12,503 bases of DNA from Actinomycetes bacterium (GTDB lineage Bacteria > Actinomycetota > Acidimicrobiia > Acidimicrobiales > RAAP-2): contig JAJXTB010000084.1 in the NCBI GenBank assembly GCA_021784205.1, positions 1 through 12,503 of the forward strand. The letters run 5' to 3'. Positions 1 through 5,154 of the stretch are shown here, piece after piece. The position numbers and the translations under genes are program-made. Numbering within the stretch: the first letter of the stretch is position 1; each line of letters opens with the position of its first letter. The notes under the pieces are model-generated. The model had not been told where the DNA came from and searched no databases. It was given only the letters and a program-made list of their open reading frames with translations.

Positions 1-167
1 GCGTCGCGCGCATCGAGGCCGTCTTGAATGACGTCGACCGTGCGCTCGAGCGGCTACGGGCGGGCACCTATCGCACGTGTCAGGTCTGTGGCACCGCGAT
101 TGACGACGCGACCCTCGCCGAGTCACCCCTGCTGGCGCACTGCCCGGCCCACCCCGAACTGAGCTAG
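1..167 (+). CDS. DksA/TraR-type zinc-finger protein, C-terminal part (5' end outside window)
   Basis: This is the last ~54 codons of a gene that begins before the window; the frame is open from base 3 to a TAG at 165-167. The visible part starts with a helix (VARIEAVLNDVDRALERL), then a TYRTCQVCG zinc knuckle, and ends with the pair HCPAH just before the stop. A helical coiled segment followed by YxxCxxCG and a second metal pair about 20 residues later is the layout of the DksA/TraR family, whose full members bind RNA polymerase through its secondary channel. The second pair is Cys-x-x-His rather than Cys-x-x-Cys, giving a C3H site. In actinobacteria such short proteins are common and often of unknown role. 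The coiled-coil tip that decides DksA-like activity lies outside the window, so function is not assigned beyond the family. Confidence 0.75.
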   Translation, partial: VARIEAVLNDVDRALERLRAGTYRTCQVCGTAIDDATLAESPLLAHCPAHPELS

Positions 168-172
168 TTCGT

Positions 173-187
173 CTCGCGCCGGGCGAG
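173..187 (+). terminator. weak hairpin after the zinc-finger gene
   Basis: A perfect 5-bp stem CTCGC/GCGAG with a 5-nt loop lies 5 nt after the stop of the zinc-finger gene. It has no T-tract after it (the following bases are TCCCCGCG), so it is not a canonical intrinsic terminator. It is listed because it sits where a terminator would be expected, before a new promoter. Confidence 0.2.
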
Positions 188-260
188 TCCCCGCGTACCT
201 ACCTTTGCCCACCGTTGACGTGCCTTCGACGAGAAGTGCGCCGTGACCAGTCATTTTCCA

Positions 261-324
261 ATGATCCACATGATGTTGACTTTGCCATCACAGTTCTGTT
301 ATCATGATGTCAATGCTGATATCA
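261..324 (+). promoter_or_regulatory. AT-rich palindrome cluster, candidate operator of the RHH gene
   Basis: This is the only clearly AT-rich stretch in the window. It holds two perfect 8-bp palindromes, ATCATGAT (301-308) and TGATATCA (317-324), with centres 16 bp apart. Upstream is an inverted pair TGATG (271-275) / CATCA (286-290) and a further ATGAT at 261-265. All share a TGAT/ATCA core. Ribbon-helix-helix proteins bind short repeated half-sites in tandem and often repress their own genes, and an RHH gene starts here. Autoregulation is an inference; no binding data are available. Confidence 0.4.
276..305 (+). promoter_or_regulatory. Promoter of the RHH gene (leaderless type)
   Basis: TTGACT (276-281) matches five of six bases of the -35 consensus, and TATCAT (300-305) matches five of six of the -10 consensus, with an 18-bp spacer. 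The -10 ends 7 nt before the ATG at 313, so transcription would begin at or next to that ATG, giving a leaderless mRNA. The box overlaps the ATG at 304, which therefore would lie upstream of the transcript. Confidence 0.55.
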
Positions 325-768
325 GATTGCATCAATAACATTCGGGCCGACTTCTCCAACCTCGCGGCGTTCGCCAACGAGGAGACGGCCAGCGTCATCG
401 AGAGGCTGTCGCTGACGCTCGCGCCGTCGTTCCAAAAGCACCTGCTCGACTCGCTGAACGCGCTCGTCCAGGAGTACAACGTCGCCAACACGGCGCCGCT
501 GAGCTTGGTGGTCGAGGGTGACGAGGTGCGACTCGCCCGGCTGGTGAGCCCCGAGCTCGAGGAACCCACGGCCCCGAGCAACTACTCCGCGCGCATTGCC
601 CTTCGCCTCAGTGACGATCTCAAGGAGAGCATCGAGGACTTGGCCTCCGACGTCGGATCCTCCGTCAACTCGTGGATCGTGCGGTCCCTCGAGCGATCGG
701 TGCGCCACGACGTGCCCAACGCCACCTTCATCAACAAGCGCCAACTGCGCGGCCGCGGCCGCGCCTAG
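313..768 (+). CDS. Ribbon-helix-helix (HicB C-terminal-like) regulator with helical N-terminal domain
   Basis: A protein of 151 residues. Residues ~93-130 (ARIALRLSDDLKESIEDLA...SSVNSWIVRSLERSV) show the ribbon-helix-helix pattern of Arc/HicB-type DNA-binding domains: a short alternating strand ARIALRL, helix 1, a turn, then a VNSWIVRSL helix. Residues 1-80 are a mostly helical domain of unknown role, and the C-terminus is basic (NKRQLRGRGRA). From memory, streptomycetes carry a similar protein, annotated 'HicB family antitoxin', directly before a DUF4097 gene, as here. No HicA toxin is adjacent, so the antitoxin label should not be read literally; a DNA-binding regulator, probably self-regulating, is more likely. 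ATG 304 and 307 are alternative starts. I chose ATG 313 because the -10 box overlaps the earlier ATGs and none of them has a Shine-Dalgarno sequence. Confidence 0.75.
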   Translation: MLISDCINNIRADFSNLAAFANEETASVIERLSLTLAPSFQKHLLDSLNALVQEYNVANTAPLSLVVEGDEVRLARLVSPELEEPTAPSNYSARIALRLSDDLKESIEDLASDVGSSVNSWIVRSLERSVRHDVPNATFINKRQLRGRGRA

Positions 769-786
769 GGATCACGGGGGAGAGTT

Positions 787-1809
787 ATGACGCTGCGCTA
801 CCTACCACCGAGCGAGACGAGGACGACCTACGTCGCCACGCGGCGTCGCTCGCTCAACTTCGAGAGTGTTGGCGGCGAGCGGGCCGCGGCGTTCGAGGTG
901 ACTCGTCGCGCGCCCCACGAGGCGCCGGCCTACGTCTCGCGTCGTTACGTCGTCATTGGACTGAACAAGGGGAGTGACATGAAGAAAGACAACCACGAGA
1001 CGAGCGACTCACGCGCACCGGGATTTGCGCACGAGCGACGCGAGTCCTTCGTCGCGCGTGGCGCCGTGTCTGCGGTGATCACGACGCGCAGTGGCGACGT
1101 GTCGGTGCGCGCGAGCCGCGACCACGAGGTGAGCGTCGTGCTCGGCAGCAATCGCGCCGGGCGCGACGAGGTACTTAGAAGGGCGATCATCACCTTCGAC
1201 GACGCGCGCGGCACGCTCGAGATCGAGACGATCCCCCGCGCTAAGGGTCGCTCCTCGGGCGTGTTGCGCGACTGGCTCACCACGAACGTTGACGACGTGG
1301 ACGTCATCGTGACGCTGCCCGAAGGGTCCGACCTTCAGGTGACCACCATGTCCGGCGACACCCACGTGGGCGTCGCTCTGGGCGAGGTGAAGGTCACGAG
1401 CGCCTCGGGCGACGTCGTGGCCACCGACACGTTGGACGACTTTGACGTGCGCACGGCCTCGGGCGATGTCACCGCGGGGCGCGTGCTGAAGCGTCTGCGC
1501 TGTCGCGTGGCCTCGGGCGACGTGACGTGCACGGGCGCGGCGCAAAAGACCGACATCACCAGCGCCTCGGGCGACGTCGTCGTCACCGCCACCGACCCCG
1601 GGGCGCTCTCGGTGAACTCGGCCTCGGGCGACGTGACGGTCCTCGTCACGAGTGGACTCGGGGTCGACGTGACCGGCAACACCATGTCGGGGAGCCTTCG
1701 CTCGGCCATTGATCTCAGCGCCGGCGACGCCGGCGACAGCGATCAACTCTCGTTCATCAAGGTCAACACGATGTCGGGAGACATCGTCATCGACCGCGCG
1801 CGCCGCTAG
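787..1809 (+). CDS. DUF4097 family beta-strand repeat protein
   Basis: A protein of 340 residues from ATG 787, preceded by GGGGGAGAG (776-784) and 18 nt after the RHH gene, so probably in one operon with it. From about residue 80 it follows the DUF4097/adhesin-like layout. A divergent first half contains RSGD (101-104), then from residue 188 comes a run of [M/A]SG[D/S] motifs at residues 188, 206, 224, 242, 260, 279, 300 and 329, each beginning a beta-rich unit (for example TSASGDVV, RTASGDVT). Such repeats are predicted to form a right-handed beta-solenoid. No signal peptide or membrane segment is seen, so a cytoplasmic location is likely. The first 64 residues (Arg-rich, not beta-repeat) are unusual. 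ATG 979 has its own AAGGGGAG (967-974) and would give a 276-residue protein closer to the family, so it is a credible alternative start. Function is unknown; it may be a partner of the RHH protein. Confidence 0.8.
   Translation: MTLRYLPPSETRTTYVATRRRSLNFESVGGERAAAFEVTRRAPHEAPAYVSRRYVVIGLNKGSDMKKDNHETSDSRAPGFAHERRESFVARGAVSAVITTRSGDVSVRASRDHEVSVVLGSNRAGRDEVLRRAIITFDDARGTLEIETIPRAKGRSSGVLRDWLTTNVDDVDVIVTLPEGSDLQVTTMSGDTHVGVALGEVKVTSASGDVVATDTLDDFDVRTASGDVTAGRVLKRLRCRVASGDVTCTGAAQKTDITSASGDVVVTATDPGALSVNSASGDVTVLVTSGLGVDVTGNTMSGSLRSAIDLSAGDAGDSDQLSFIKVNTMSGDIVIDRARR
1348..1782 (+). repeat. 54-nt period coding repeat (beta-solenoid units)
   Basis: Within the DUF4097 gene, the codon block encoding [M/A]SG[D/S] recurs at 1348, 1402, 1456, 1510, 1564, 1621, 1684 and 1771. 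The first four intervals are exactly 54 nt (18 codons), followed by 57, 63 and 87 nt. The 14-base word GCCTCGGGCGACGT occurs at 1402, 1510, 1564 and 1621, and with one change at 1456. The nucleotide match extends little beyond this word, so these are old protein-level repeats with a conserved core rather than a recent tandem duplication. Confidence 0.85.
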
Positions 1810-1815
1810 GGCGGA

Positions 1816-2232
1816 CTACTTCTTCGTCGCCCAGAAGATCTCGGCGATGGCGTCGATCTCGCTCAGCAGGCGGTCGGCGACGACGACGTCGTTGGTCTTC
1901 TTCGCGTCACCGGCCGACTTGGTCGCCATCCAGAAGAGGTCATGCAGGTTGGGGAAGGCCTTGAGGTGATCGACCTTGAAGTAGTCAGTCCACAGCACCC
2001 ACAGGTGGTGCTTGACGAGCTCGCAGCGCTCCTCCTTGATCAAGGTGGCGCGCACCTTGAAGTCGGGGTCGCTCGAGGCGTTGTACTTCTCCATGGTGGC
2101 CTTGACCGACTGAGCCTCGATGCGGGCCTGGGCCGGGTCGTAGACGCCACAGGGCAGGTCGCAGTGGGCCGAGACCGTCAGTGGCGTCGAGTGGGTGTCG
2201 AGCAGGTCAGCGATGCGAGAGAGCACAGTCAT
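1816..2232 (-). CDS. sodN: Nickel superoxide dismutase (Ni-SOD)
   Basis: This 138-residue protein converts superoxide to oxygen and hydrogen peroxide. Residues 23-31 are HCDLPCGVY, the nickel hook of the family. His23, Cys24 and Cys28 correspond to mature His1, Cys2 and Cys6, and Asp25 and Tyr31 correspond to Asp3 and Tyr9. The 22 residues before His23 (ending TVSA) are the propeptide, which must be cut off to free the His1 amino group for nickel binding. Streptomyces propeptides, as I recall, are about 14 residues. The rest (KVRATLIKEERCELVKHHLWVLWTDYF... AEIFWATKK) matches the four-helix-bundle family at normal length. ATG 2232 has GAAAGG (plus-strand 2239-2244) 6 nt before it. The gene converges on the DUF4097 gene with only 6 nt between stops and diverges from sodX. 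Ni-SOD genes are often nickel-regulated, but I see no recognisable operator. Confidence 0.95.
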   Translation of the reverse strand: MTVLSRIADLLDTHSTPLTVSAHCDLPCGVYDPAQARIEAQSVKATMEKYNASSDPDFKVRATLIKEERCELVKHHLWVLWTDYFKVDHLKAFPNLHDLFWMATKSAGDAKKTNDVVVADRLLSEIDAIAEIFWATKK

Positions 2233-2303
2233 GGTGGGCCTTTCGTGTGAATCGATGTAGTACCTCGAAGGTTAGCGAGTCGGTCCGGGTAGCGTTCAGC
2301 CTC
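2233..2303. promoter_or_regulatory. sodN/sodX divergent intergenic region
   Basis: These 71 nt must hold the promoters of both genes. On the sodX side TAGCGT (2290-2295) is a TANNNT -10 candidate 8 nt before GTG 2304. On the sodN side the Shine-Dalgarno GAAAGG is clear, but I see no convincing -10; TACTAC/TACATC near 2255-2262 on the minus strand are weak matches. Confidence 0.4.
2290..2295 (+). promoter_or_regulatory. Candidate -10 box of sodX (leaderless type)
   Basis: TAGCGT ends 8 nt before GTG 2304. It is identical to the hexamers before proC and rex. No -35 box or Shine-Dalgarno sequence is visible. Confidence 0.4.
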
Positions 2304-2621
2304 GTGGTGCGAGTCCTCGAGCGTTTCGTGCGACGCGTCGTCGTCGAGGGCTCGTCGATGGCGCCGACGTATCGAGCCGGTGAGCGACTGACGATCGTGC
2401 GTCGCCTGCGCGCGGTGCGAGTCGGCGACGTCGTGGTCACCCCCGACCCACGGCTGAGTGATCGCTGGCTGCTCAAACGCTGCGTGGCGCGTGAGGGCTC
2501 AATGCTCGATCTGCGCGGGGACAATCCGGGGGCCTCCACCGACTCGCGTGACTTTGGACCGGTGGCGGCCTCTCGGGTGCACTGGGTCGTGGCGCGCTCG
2601 TCGTGGAGAGCGCGAGGCTGA
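2304..2621 (+). CDS. sodX: Ni-SOD maturation protease, S26/S24-type (SodX-like)
   Basis: A small serine-lysine peptidase of 105 residues. VEGSSMAPTYRAGERL (residues 14-29) is the signal-peptidase box with nucleophile Ser18 before Met19. RVGDVVV follows, then the general-base Lys58 in WLLKR, and a C-terminal RGDNPGASTDSRDFG block typical of the S26 fold. It has no membrane anchor, unlike ordinary signal peptidase I, which fits a cytosolic enzyme. In the family annotated as nickel-type SOD maturation protease, the gene lies beside sodN, and the enzyme is thought to remove the SodN propeptide; here the two genes are divergent neighbours. The frame is open further upstream to 2181, but that would overlap sodN on the other strand. 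GTG 2304 is chosen because the conserved domain begins directly after it and a TAGCGT hexamer lies 8 nt upstream. GTG 2307 is the next option. Confidence 0.85.
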   Translation: MVRVLERFVRRVVVEGSSMAPTYRAGERLTIVRRLRAVRVGDVVVTPDPRLSDRWLLKRCVAREGSMLDLRGDNPGASTDSRDFGPVAASRVHWVVARSSWRARG

Positions 2622-2634
2622 CCGTTAGGCTCGC
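2612..2634 (+). promoter_or_regulatory. Imperfect inverted repeat at the sodX/mshA junction
   Basis: GCGAGGCT (2612-2619) and AGGCTCGC (2627-2634) form an 8-bp inverted repeat with one mismatch and a 7-nt loop. It spans the sodX stop codon and the mshA -10 hexamer. It could be a transcript-end hairpin for sodX, an operator over the mshA promoter, or chance in GC-rich DNA. Confidence 0.25.
2626..2631 (+). promoter_or_regulatory. Candidate -10 box of mshA-ybjN (leaderless type)
   Basis: TAGGCT ends 6 nt before GTG 2638. No Shine-Dalgarno sequence lies in between and no clear -35 is seen. The same hexamer with the same spacing precedes hemB. Confidence 0.5.
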
Positions 2635-2637
2635 CAC

Positions 2638-3837
2638 GTGGCGCGTCTCGCGGTGCTCTCCTATCACACCTCACCGCTCGCTCAGCCGGGCACCGGCGAC
2701 AGCGGGGGAATGAACGTGTACGTGCGCGAGCTCTCCGCCGCGATCGCCCGGCTGGGTCACGACGTCGACGTCTACACCCGGCGCGAGGACCCCGAACAGC
2801 GCGACGTCGTGCGCGTCGAGCCGGGCTTTAAGGTCCACTACGTCACCGCCGGACCGCCGGCGCCGCTCGCGCGCGACGAGCTGGGCCTCTACGTCGATGA
2901 GTTCACCGACGCCATCAAGGCGACGTTTCGCGGCTGCGGGCTGCCCGACGCGATTCACGCCAACTACTGGCTGAGCGGCCTCGCCGGGCACCGACTCAAG
3001 CACGAGCTCGACGTGCCGCTCATCATGACCTTCCACACCCTCGAGCGAGTGAAGGCGGCGACCTTCGAGGCCGAGTCCGAAGAGCGCGCCGAGCAGGAGG
3101 CCGCCCTCTTCGCCTGCGCCGACGCGGCGCTGGCCAGCTGTGAGGTCGAGGCCGACCAGTTCGTGCGCCTCTACAGCGCCGCCGCCTCGCGCGTGCACGT
3201 GGTGCCCCTGGGCGTCGAGCACGCGTTCTTCGCCCCCGGCAATCGCCACCAGGCGCGCCGCGCGCTCGGCCTCGACGCGCGGTCCTCACTCTTGCTCTTC
3301 GTGGGGCGCATCCAGTCTCTCAAGGGTGTCGACCTCGCCCTCGAAACCCTGATCGAGACGCGCGCGCGTGGCGCGGCGACCCAGCTGGCGATCATCGGCG
3401 GACCCTCGGGGCCCAGCGGGCGCGAGACGCTCGCTCATTTGCACGAACGGGTGTGCGAGGCCGGGGTGATCGAGAACGTCACCTTCATCGCCCCCCAGGC
3501 CCACCAGTTGCTCTCGACGTGGATGCGCGCGGCCGACGTCACCCTGGTGCCCTCGCGGGCGGAGAGTTTTGGCCTGGTGGCCCTGGAGTCCTCGGCGTGT
3601 GGCACGCCCGTCGTCGCGAGCGACGTGGGGGGACTGCCCACCCTCGTCGACGACTCGGTGAACGGCTACCTCGTCACCGAGCGAGACCCCGGCGTCTGGG
3701 CCGACGCGGTCACGCGCAGTCTCGATCCGGTGAACGCGGCCTCGCTCGCCGAGGGGGCGGTCAAGCGGGCGCGCCCCTACACCTGGCGCGCCGCGGCCCA
3801 GTCGCTCCTCTTGCTCGTCGACTCGCTCACGCGGTGA
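2638..3837 (+). CDS. mshA: MshA-like D-inositol-3-phosphate glycosyltransferase (GT4)
   Basis: A 399-residue GT-B glycosyltransferase. MshA transfers GlcNAc from UDP-GlcNAc to 1D-myo-inositol 3-phosphate, the first step of mycothiol synthesis in the cytoplasm. The N-terminus HTSPLAQPGTGDSGGMNVYV (residues 10-29) is the glycine-rich acceptor/UDP loop characteristic of MshA. Downstream are the C-terminal Rossmann domain start LLLFVGRIQSLKGVDLAL (~220-237) and the donor-sugar motif SRAESFGLVALESSACGTPVV, whose ESFGLVALE block is the GT4 E-x7-E site. The length is slightly short for MshA (usually over 410). The YbjN gene follows directly and proC, rex and hemA lie downstream, an order reminiscent of the mshA region of mycobacteria, which supports the call. 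A related GT4 enzyme of other specificity cannot be fully excluded from sequence alone. GTG 2638 is the start, with a TAGGCT box 6 nt upstream and the conserved N-terminus immediately after it. Confidence 0.8.
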   Translation: MARLAVLSYHTSPLAQPGTGDSGGMNVYVRELSAAIARLGHDVDVYTRREDPEQRDVVRVEPGFKVHYVTAGPPAPLARDELGLYVDEFTDAIKATFRGCGLPDAIHANYWLSGLAGHRLKHELDVPLIMTFHTLERVKAATFEAESEERAEQEAALFACADAALASCEVEADQFVRLYSAAASRVHVVPLGVEHAFFAPGNRHQARRALGLDARSSLLLFVGRIQSLKGVDLALETLIETRARGAATQLAIIGGPSGPSGRETLAHLHERVCEAGVIENVTFIAPQAHQLLSTWMRAADVTLVPSRAESFGLVALESSACGTPVVASDVGGLPTLVDDSVNGYLVTERDPGVWADAVTRSLDPVNAASLAEGAVKRARPYTWRAAAQSLLLLVDSLTR

Positions 3838-4310
3838 GCGACGCTCGCGCGCAGCAGCTCGACGAACTGCTGGCGACGTGGGCGCGCGAGTGGACGAGCG
3901 GGGGCCTCTTTGGCGAGATCGAGCACCGCGATGAACCCGACGCGCGCGGTGACTACCACTGGCTCGTGCGCGTGCGCGCCGAGGAGAAGGACGTCATCAC
4001 GCTCTGGTGGCGCCTGGGCCAGCGACGCGTGCACGTGGAGTGCGAGCTCGTCCCCGCGCCCGAGGAGAACGCCGAGGCGCTCTATCGCTACCTGCTCAAG
4101 CGCAACGCGGGTCTGGCCGGACTGCACTGCGCGATCGGTCCGGAGGAGGGGATCTACCTCGTGGCCACGATGGACTTCGCCGACGCGAGTCTCGCGCGCG
4201 TCGACGAACTCGTGGCCGCGTGCGTGACCTACGTCGATGAGATGTACCCGACGGCGATGTCGCTCGCGCACCCGCGCTGGTACCGTCGGGCCCCGCGACG
4301 CGCCAAGTGA
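3834..4310 (+). CDS. YbjN domain-containing protein
   Basis: A protein of 158 residues. It resembles the YbjN family (type III secretion chaperone-like fold): an N-terminal helix (QLDELLATWAREW), a beta-rich core (YHWLVRVRAEEKDVITLWWRLGQRRVHVECELVPAP), a helix with LYRYLLKRNAGLAGLHCAIG, then EGIYLVATM and a C-terminal helix, DELVAACVTYVDEMYP. The biochemical role of these proteins is unknown. A YbjN gene follows mshA in mycobacteria too (Rv0486-Rv0487), so the link is conserved. GTG 3834 overlaps the mshA stop as GTGA. This is the chosen start because the frame upstream runs inside mshA and there is no Shine-Dalgarno sequence, so translation is probably coupled. The C-terminus is basic (HPRWYRRAPRRAK). 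No signal peptide or membrane segment is seen. Confidence 0.85.
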   Translation: MSDARAQQLDELLATWAREWTSGGLFGEIEHRDEPDARGDYHWLVRVRAEEKDVITLWWRLGQRRVHVECELVPAPEENAEALYRYLLKRNAGLAGLHCAIGPEEGIYLVATMDFADASLARVDELVAACVTYVDEMYPTAMSLAHPRWYRRAPRRAK

Positions 4311-4315
4311 CCAGG

Positions 4316-4321
4316 TAGCGT
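4316..4321 (+). promoter_or_regulatory. Candidate -10 box of proC (leaderless type)
   Basis: TAGCGT lies in the 17-nt gap after ybjN and ends 6 nt before GTG 4328. No Shine-Dalgarno sequence is seen, and the -35 region is unremarkable. Confidence 0.5.
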
Positions 4322-4327
4322 GGCACC

Positions 4328-5134
4328 GTGGCGTACGAACTGATCATCGTCGGCGGCGGCAAGATGGGCGCGGCCCTGGCCGAAGGTCTGCTGCGCGCGG
4401 AACGTGTGGCCCCCAGTGGGCTGCTCATCGTCGAGAACGCGCGCGAGCAACGCGAGGCCCTCGCGGCCCGTCTCGCGGGCGTCACGATCGTCGCGGGCCT
4501 CGAGCTCGAGCACGTGGGCCCGCACTCGGGAGTCATCCTCTGCGTGAAGCCCGATCACGCCGAGGCGGCCGCGCGCGTGGCCGGCGCCTGCGGGGCGACG
4601 CGCCTGCTCTCGGTCGTCGCCGGACTCGCGACCGCTCGGATCGAGGCGGTGATGCCCGGGCCGGTCGCGGTCGTTCGCGCGATGCCCAACACACCGGTGC
4701 TGGTGGGTCGCGGGGCGAGCGCCATCGCGGGGGGAGCCCACGTCACGAGCGCCGACCTGGAGTGGGCCGAAGGCGTGCTCGGCGCCGTGGGTTCGGTCGT
4801 GCGCGTCACCGAACGCAACCTCGACGCGGTGACGGGTCTCTCGGGCCCTATGCCGGCCTACCTCTACCTCGTCGTCGAGGCCCTCATCGAGGCCGGCGTG
4901 CACCAGGGACTCTCTCGCGAGGTCTCGCGCCAGCTCGTCGTGGACTCCTTTGCGGGCTCGGCCGAACTGCTCGCGCGAAGCGGTGAGTCGCCCGAAGAGT
5001 TGCGCGCCCAGGTCACCTCGCCCGGGGGCACCACGGCCGCGGGACTGCGCGTGCTGGAGAGCCGCGCGGTGCGCGCGGCCTTCCTCGACGCGGTGGCCGC
5101 CGCCGCCGAGCGCAGCCGTCAACTGGGTCGCTAG
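4328..5134 (+). CDS. proC: Pyrroline-5-carboxylate reductase
   Basis: A 268-residue cytoplasmic enzyme that reduces 1-pyrroline-5-carboxylate to L-proline with NAD(P)H, the last step of proline synthesis. The N-terminal Rossmann fold begins at once, with IIVGGGKMG (residues 6-14). VILCVKPDHA marks the end of the nucleotide half, and VVRAMPNTPVLVGRGASAI is the conserved segment near the active site. The C-terminal all-helical dimer domain carries the family signature, GLSGPMPAYLYLVVEALIEAGVHQGLSREVSRQLV and QVTSPGGTTAAGL. Length is normal. GTG 4328 starts directly before the Rossmann strand. It is probably its own transcription unit: a TAGCGT box precedes it and rex has its own box after it. 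The neighbourhood of mshA/ybjN upstream and rex/hem genes downstream is shared with other actinobacteria. Confidence 0.93.
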   Translation: MAYELIIVGGGKMGAALAEGLLRAERVAPSGLLIVENAREQREALAARLAGVTIVAGLELEHVGPHSGVILCVKPDHAEAAARVAGACGATRLLSVVAGLATARIEAVMPGPVAVVRAMPNTPVLVGRGASAIAGGAHVTSADLEWAEGVLGAVGSVVRVTERNLDAVTGLSGPMPAYLYLVVEALIEAGVHQGLSREVSRQLVVDSFAGSAELLARSGESPEELRAQVTSPGGTTAAGLRVLESRAVRAAFLDAVAAAAERSRQLGR

Positions 5135-5137
5135 CGA
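5128..5137 (+). promoter_or_regulatory. 10-bp palindrome upstream of the rex -10 box
   Basis: TCGCTAGCGA is a perfect palindrome over the proC stop codon, 4 nt before the rex TAGCGT hexamer, so it would lie in the -35/-10 spacer. It does not match the known Rex operator (TTGTGAA/TTCACAA halves). It may be an operator for another regulator or chance. Confidence 0.25.
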
Positions 5138-5141
5138 ACGG

Positions 5142-5147
5142 TAGCGT
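5142..5147 (+). promoter_or_regulatory. Candidate -10 box of rex-hemACD (leaderless type)
   Basis: TAGCGT ends 7 nt before GTG 5155 and 2 nt after its first base is GTG 5146, which it overlaps; this favours GTG 5155 as the start. A TCAACT (5119-5124) lies 17 bp upstream as a poor -35 candidate. Confidence 0.5.
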
Positions 5148-5154
5148 GGGGGCG

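Noticed and set aside
304..768. Antitoxin of a HicAB toxin-antitoxin system.
   Set aside because: Only the C-terminal RHH domain is HicB-like; the N-terminal part is not the HicB RNase-H-like fold and no HicA gene (small dsRNA-binding toxin) is adjacent on either strand.
1797..1815. CCGC/GCGG mini-hairpin between the DUF4097 gene and sodN as a bidirectional terminator.
   Set aside because: Only a 4-bp stem and no T-tract on either side.
2246..2251. TGTGAA between sodN and sodX, resembling a Rex or CRP half-site.
   Set aside because: There is no matching TTCACA half at the expected spacing, and a 6-base match is expected by chance.
2181..2303. Upstream extension of the sodX frame to an ATG at 2181.
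   Set aside because: It would run antisense through the sodN start, adds residues not belonging to the peptidase, and conflicts with the TAGCGT/GTG 2304 arrangement.
3453..3833. Upstream extension of the ybjN frame inside mshA.
   Set aside because: The translated stretch is Arg/Gly-rich out-of-frame mshA; YbjN similarity begins only after GTG 3834.
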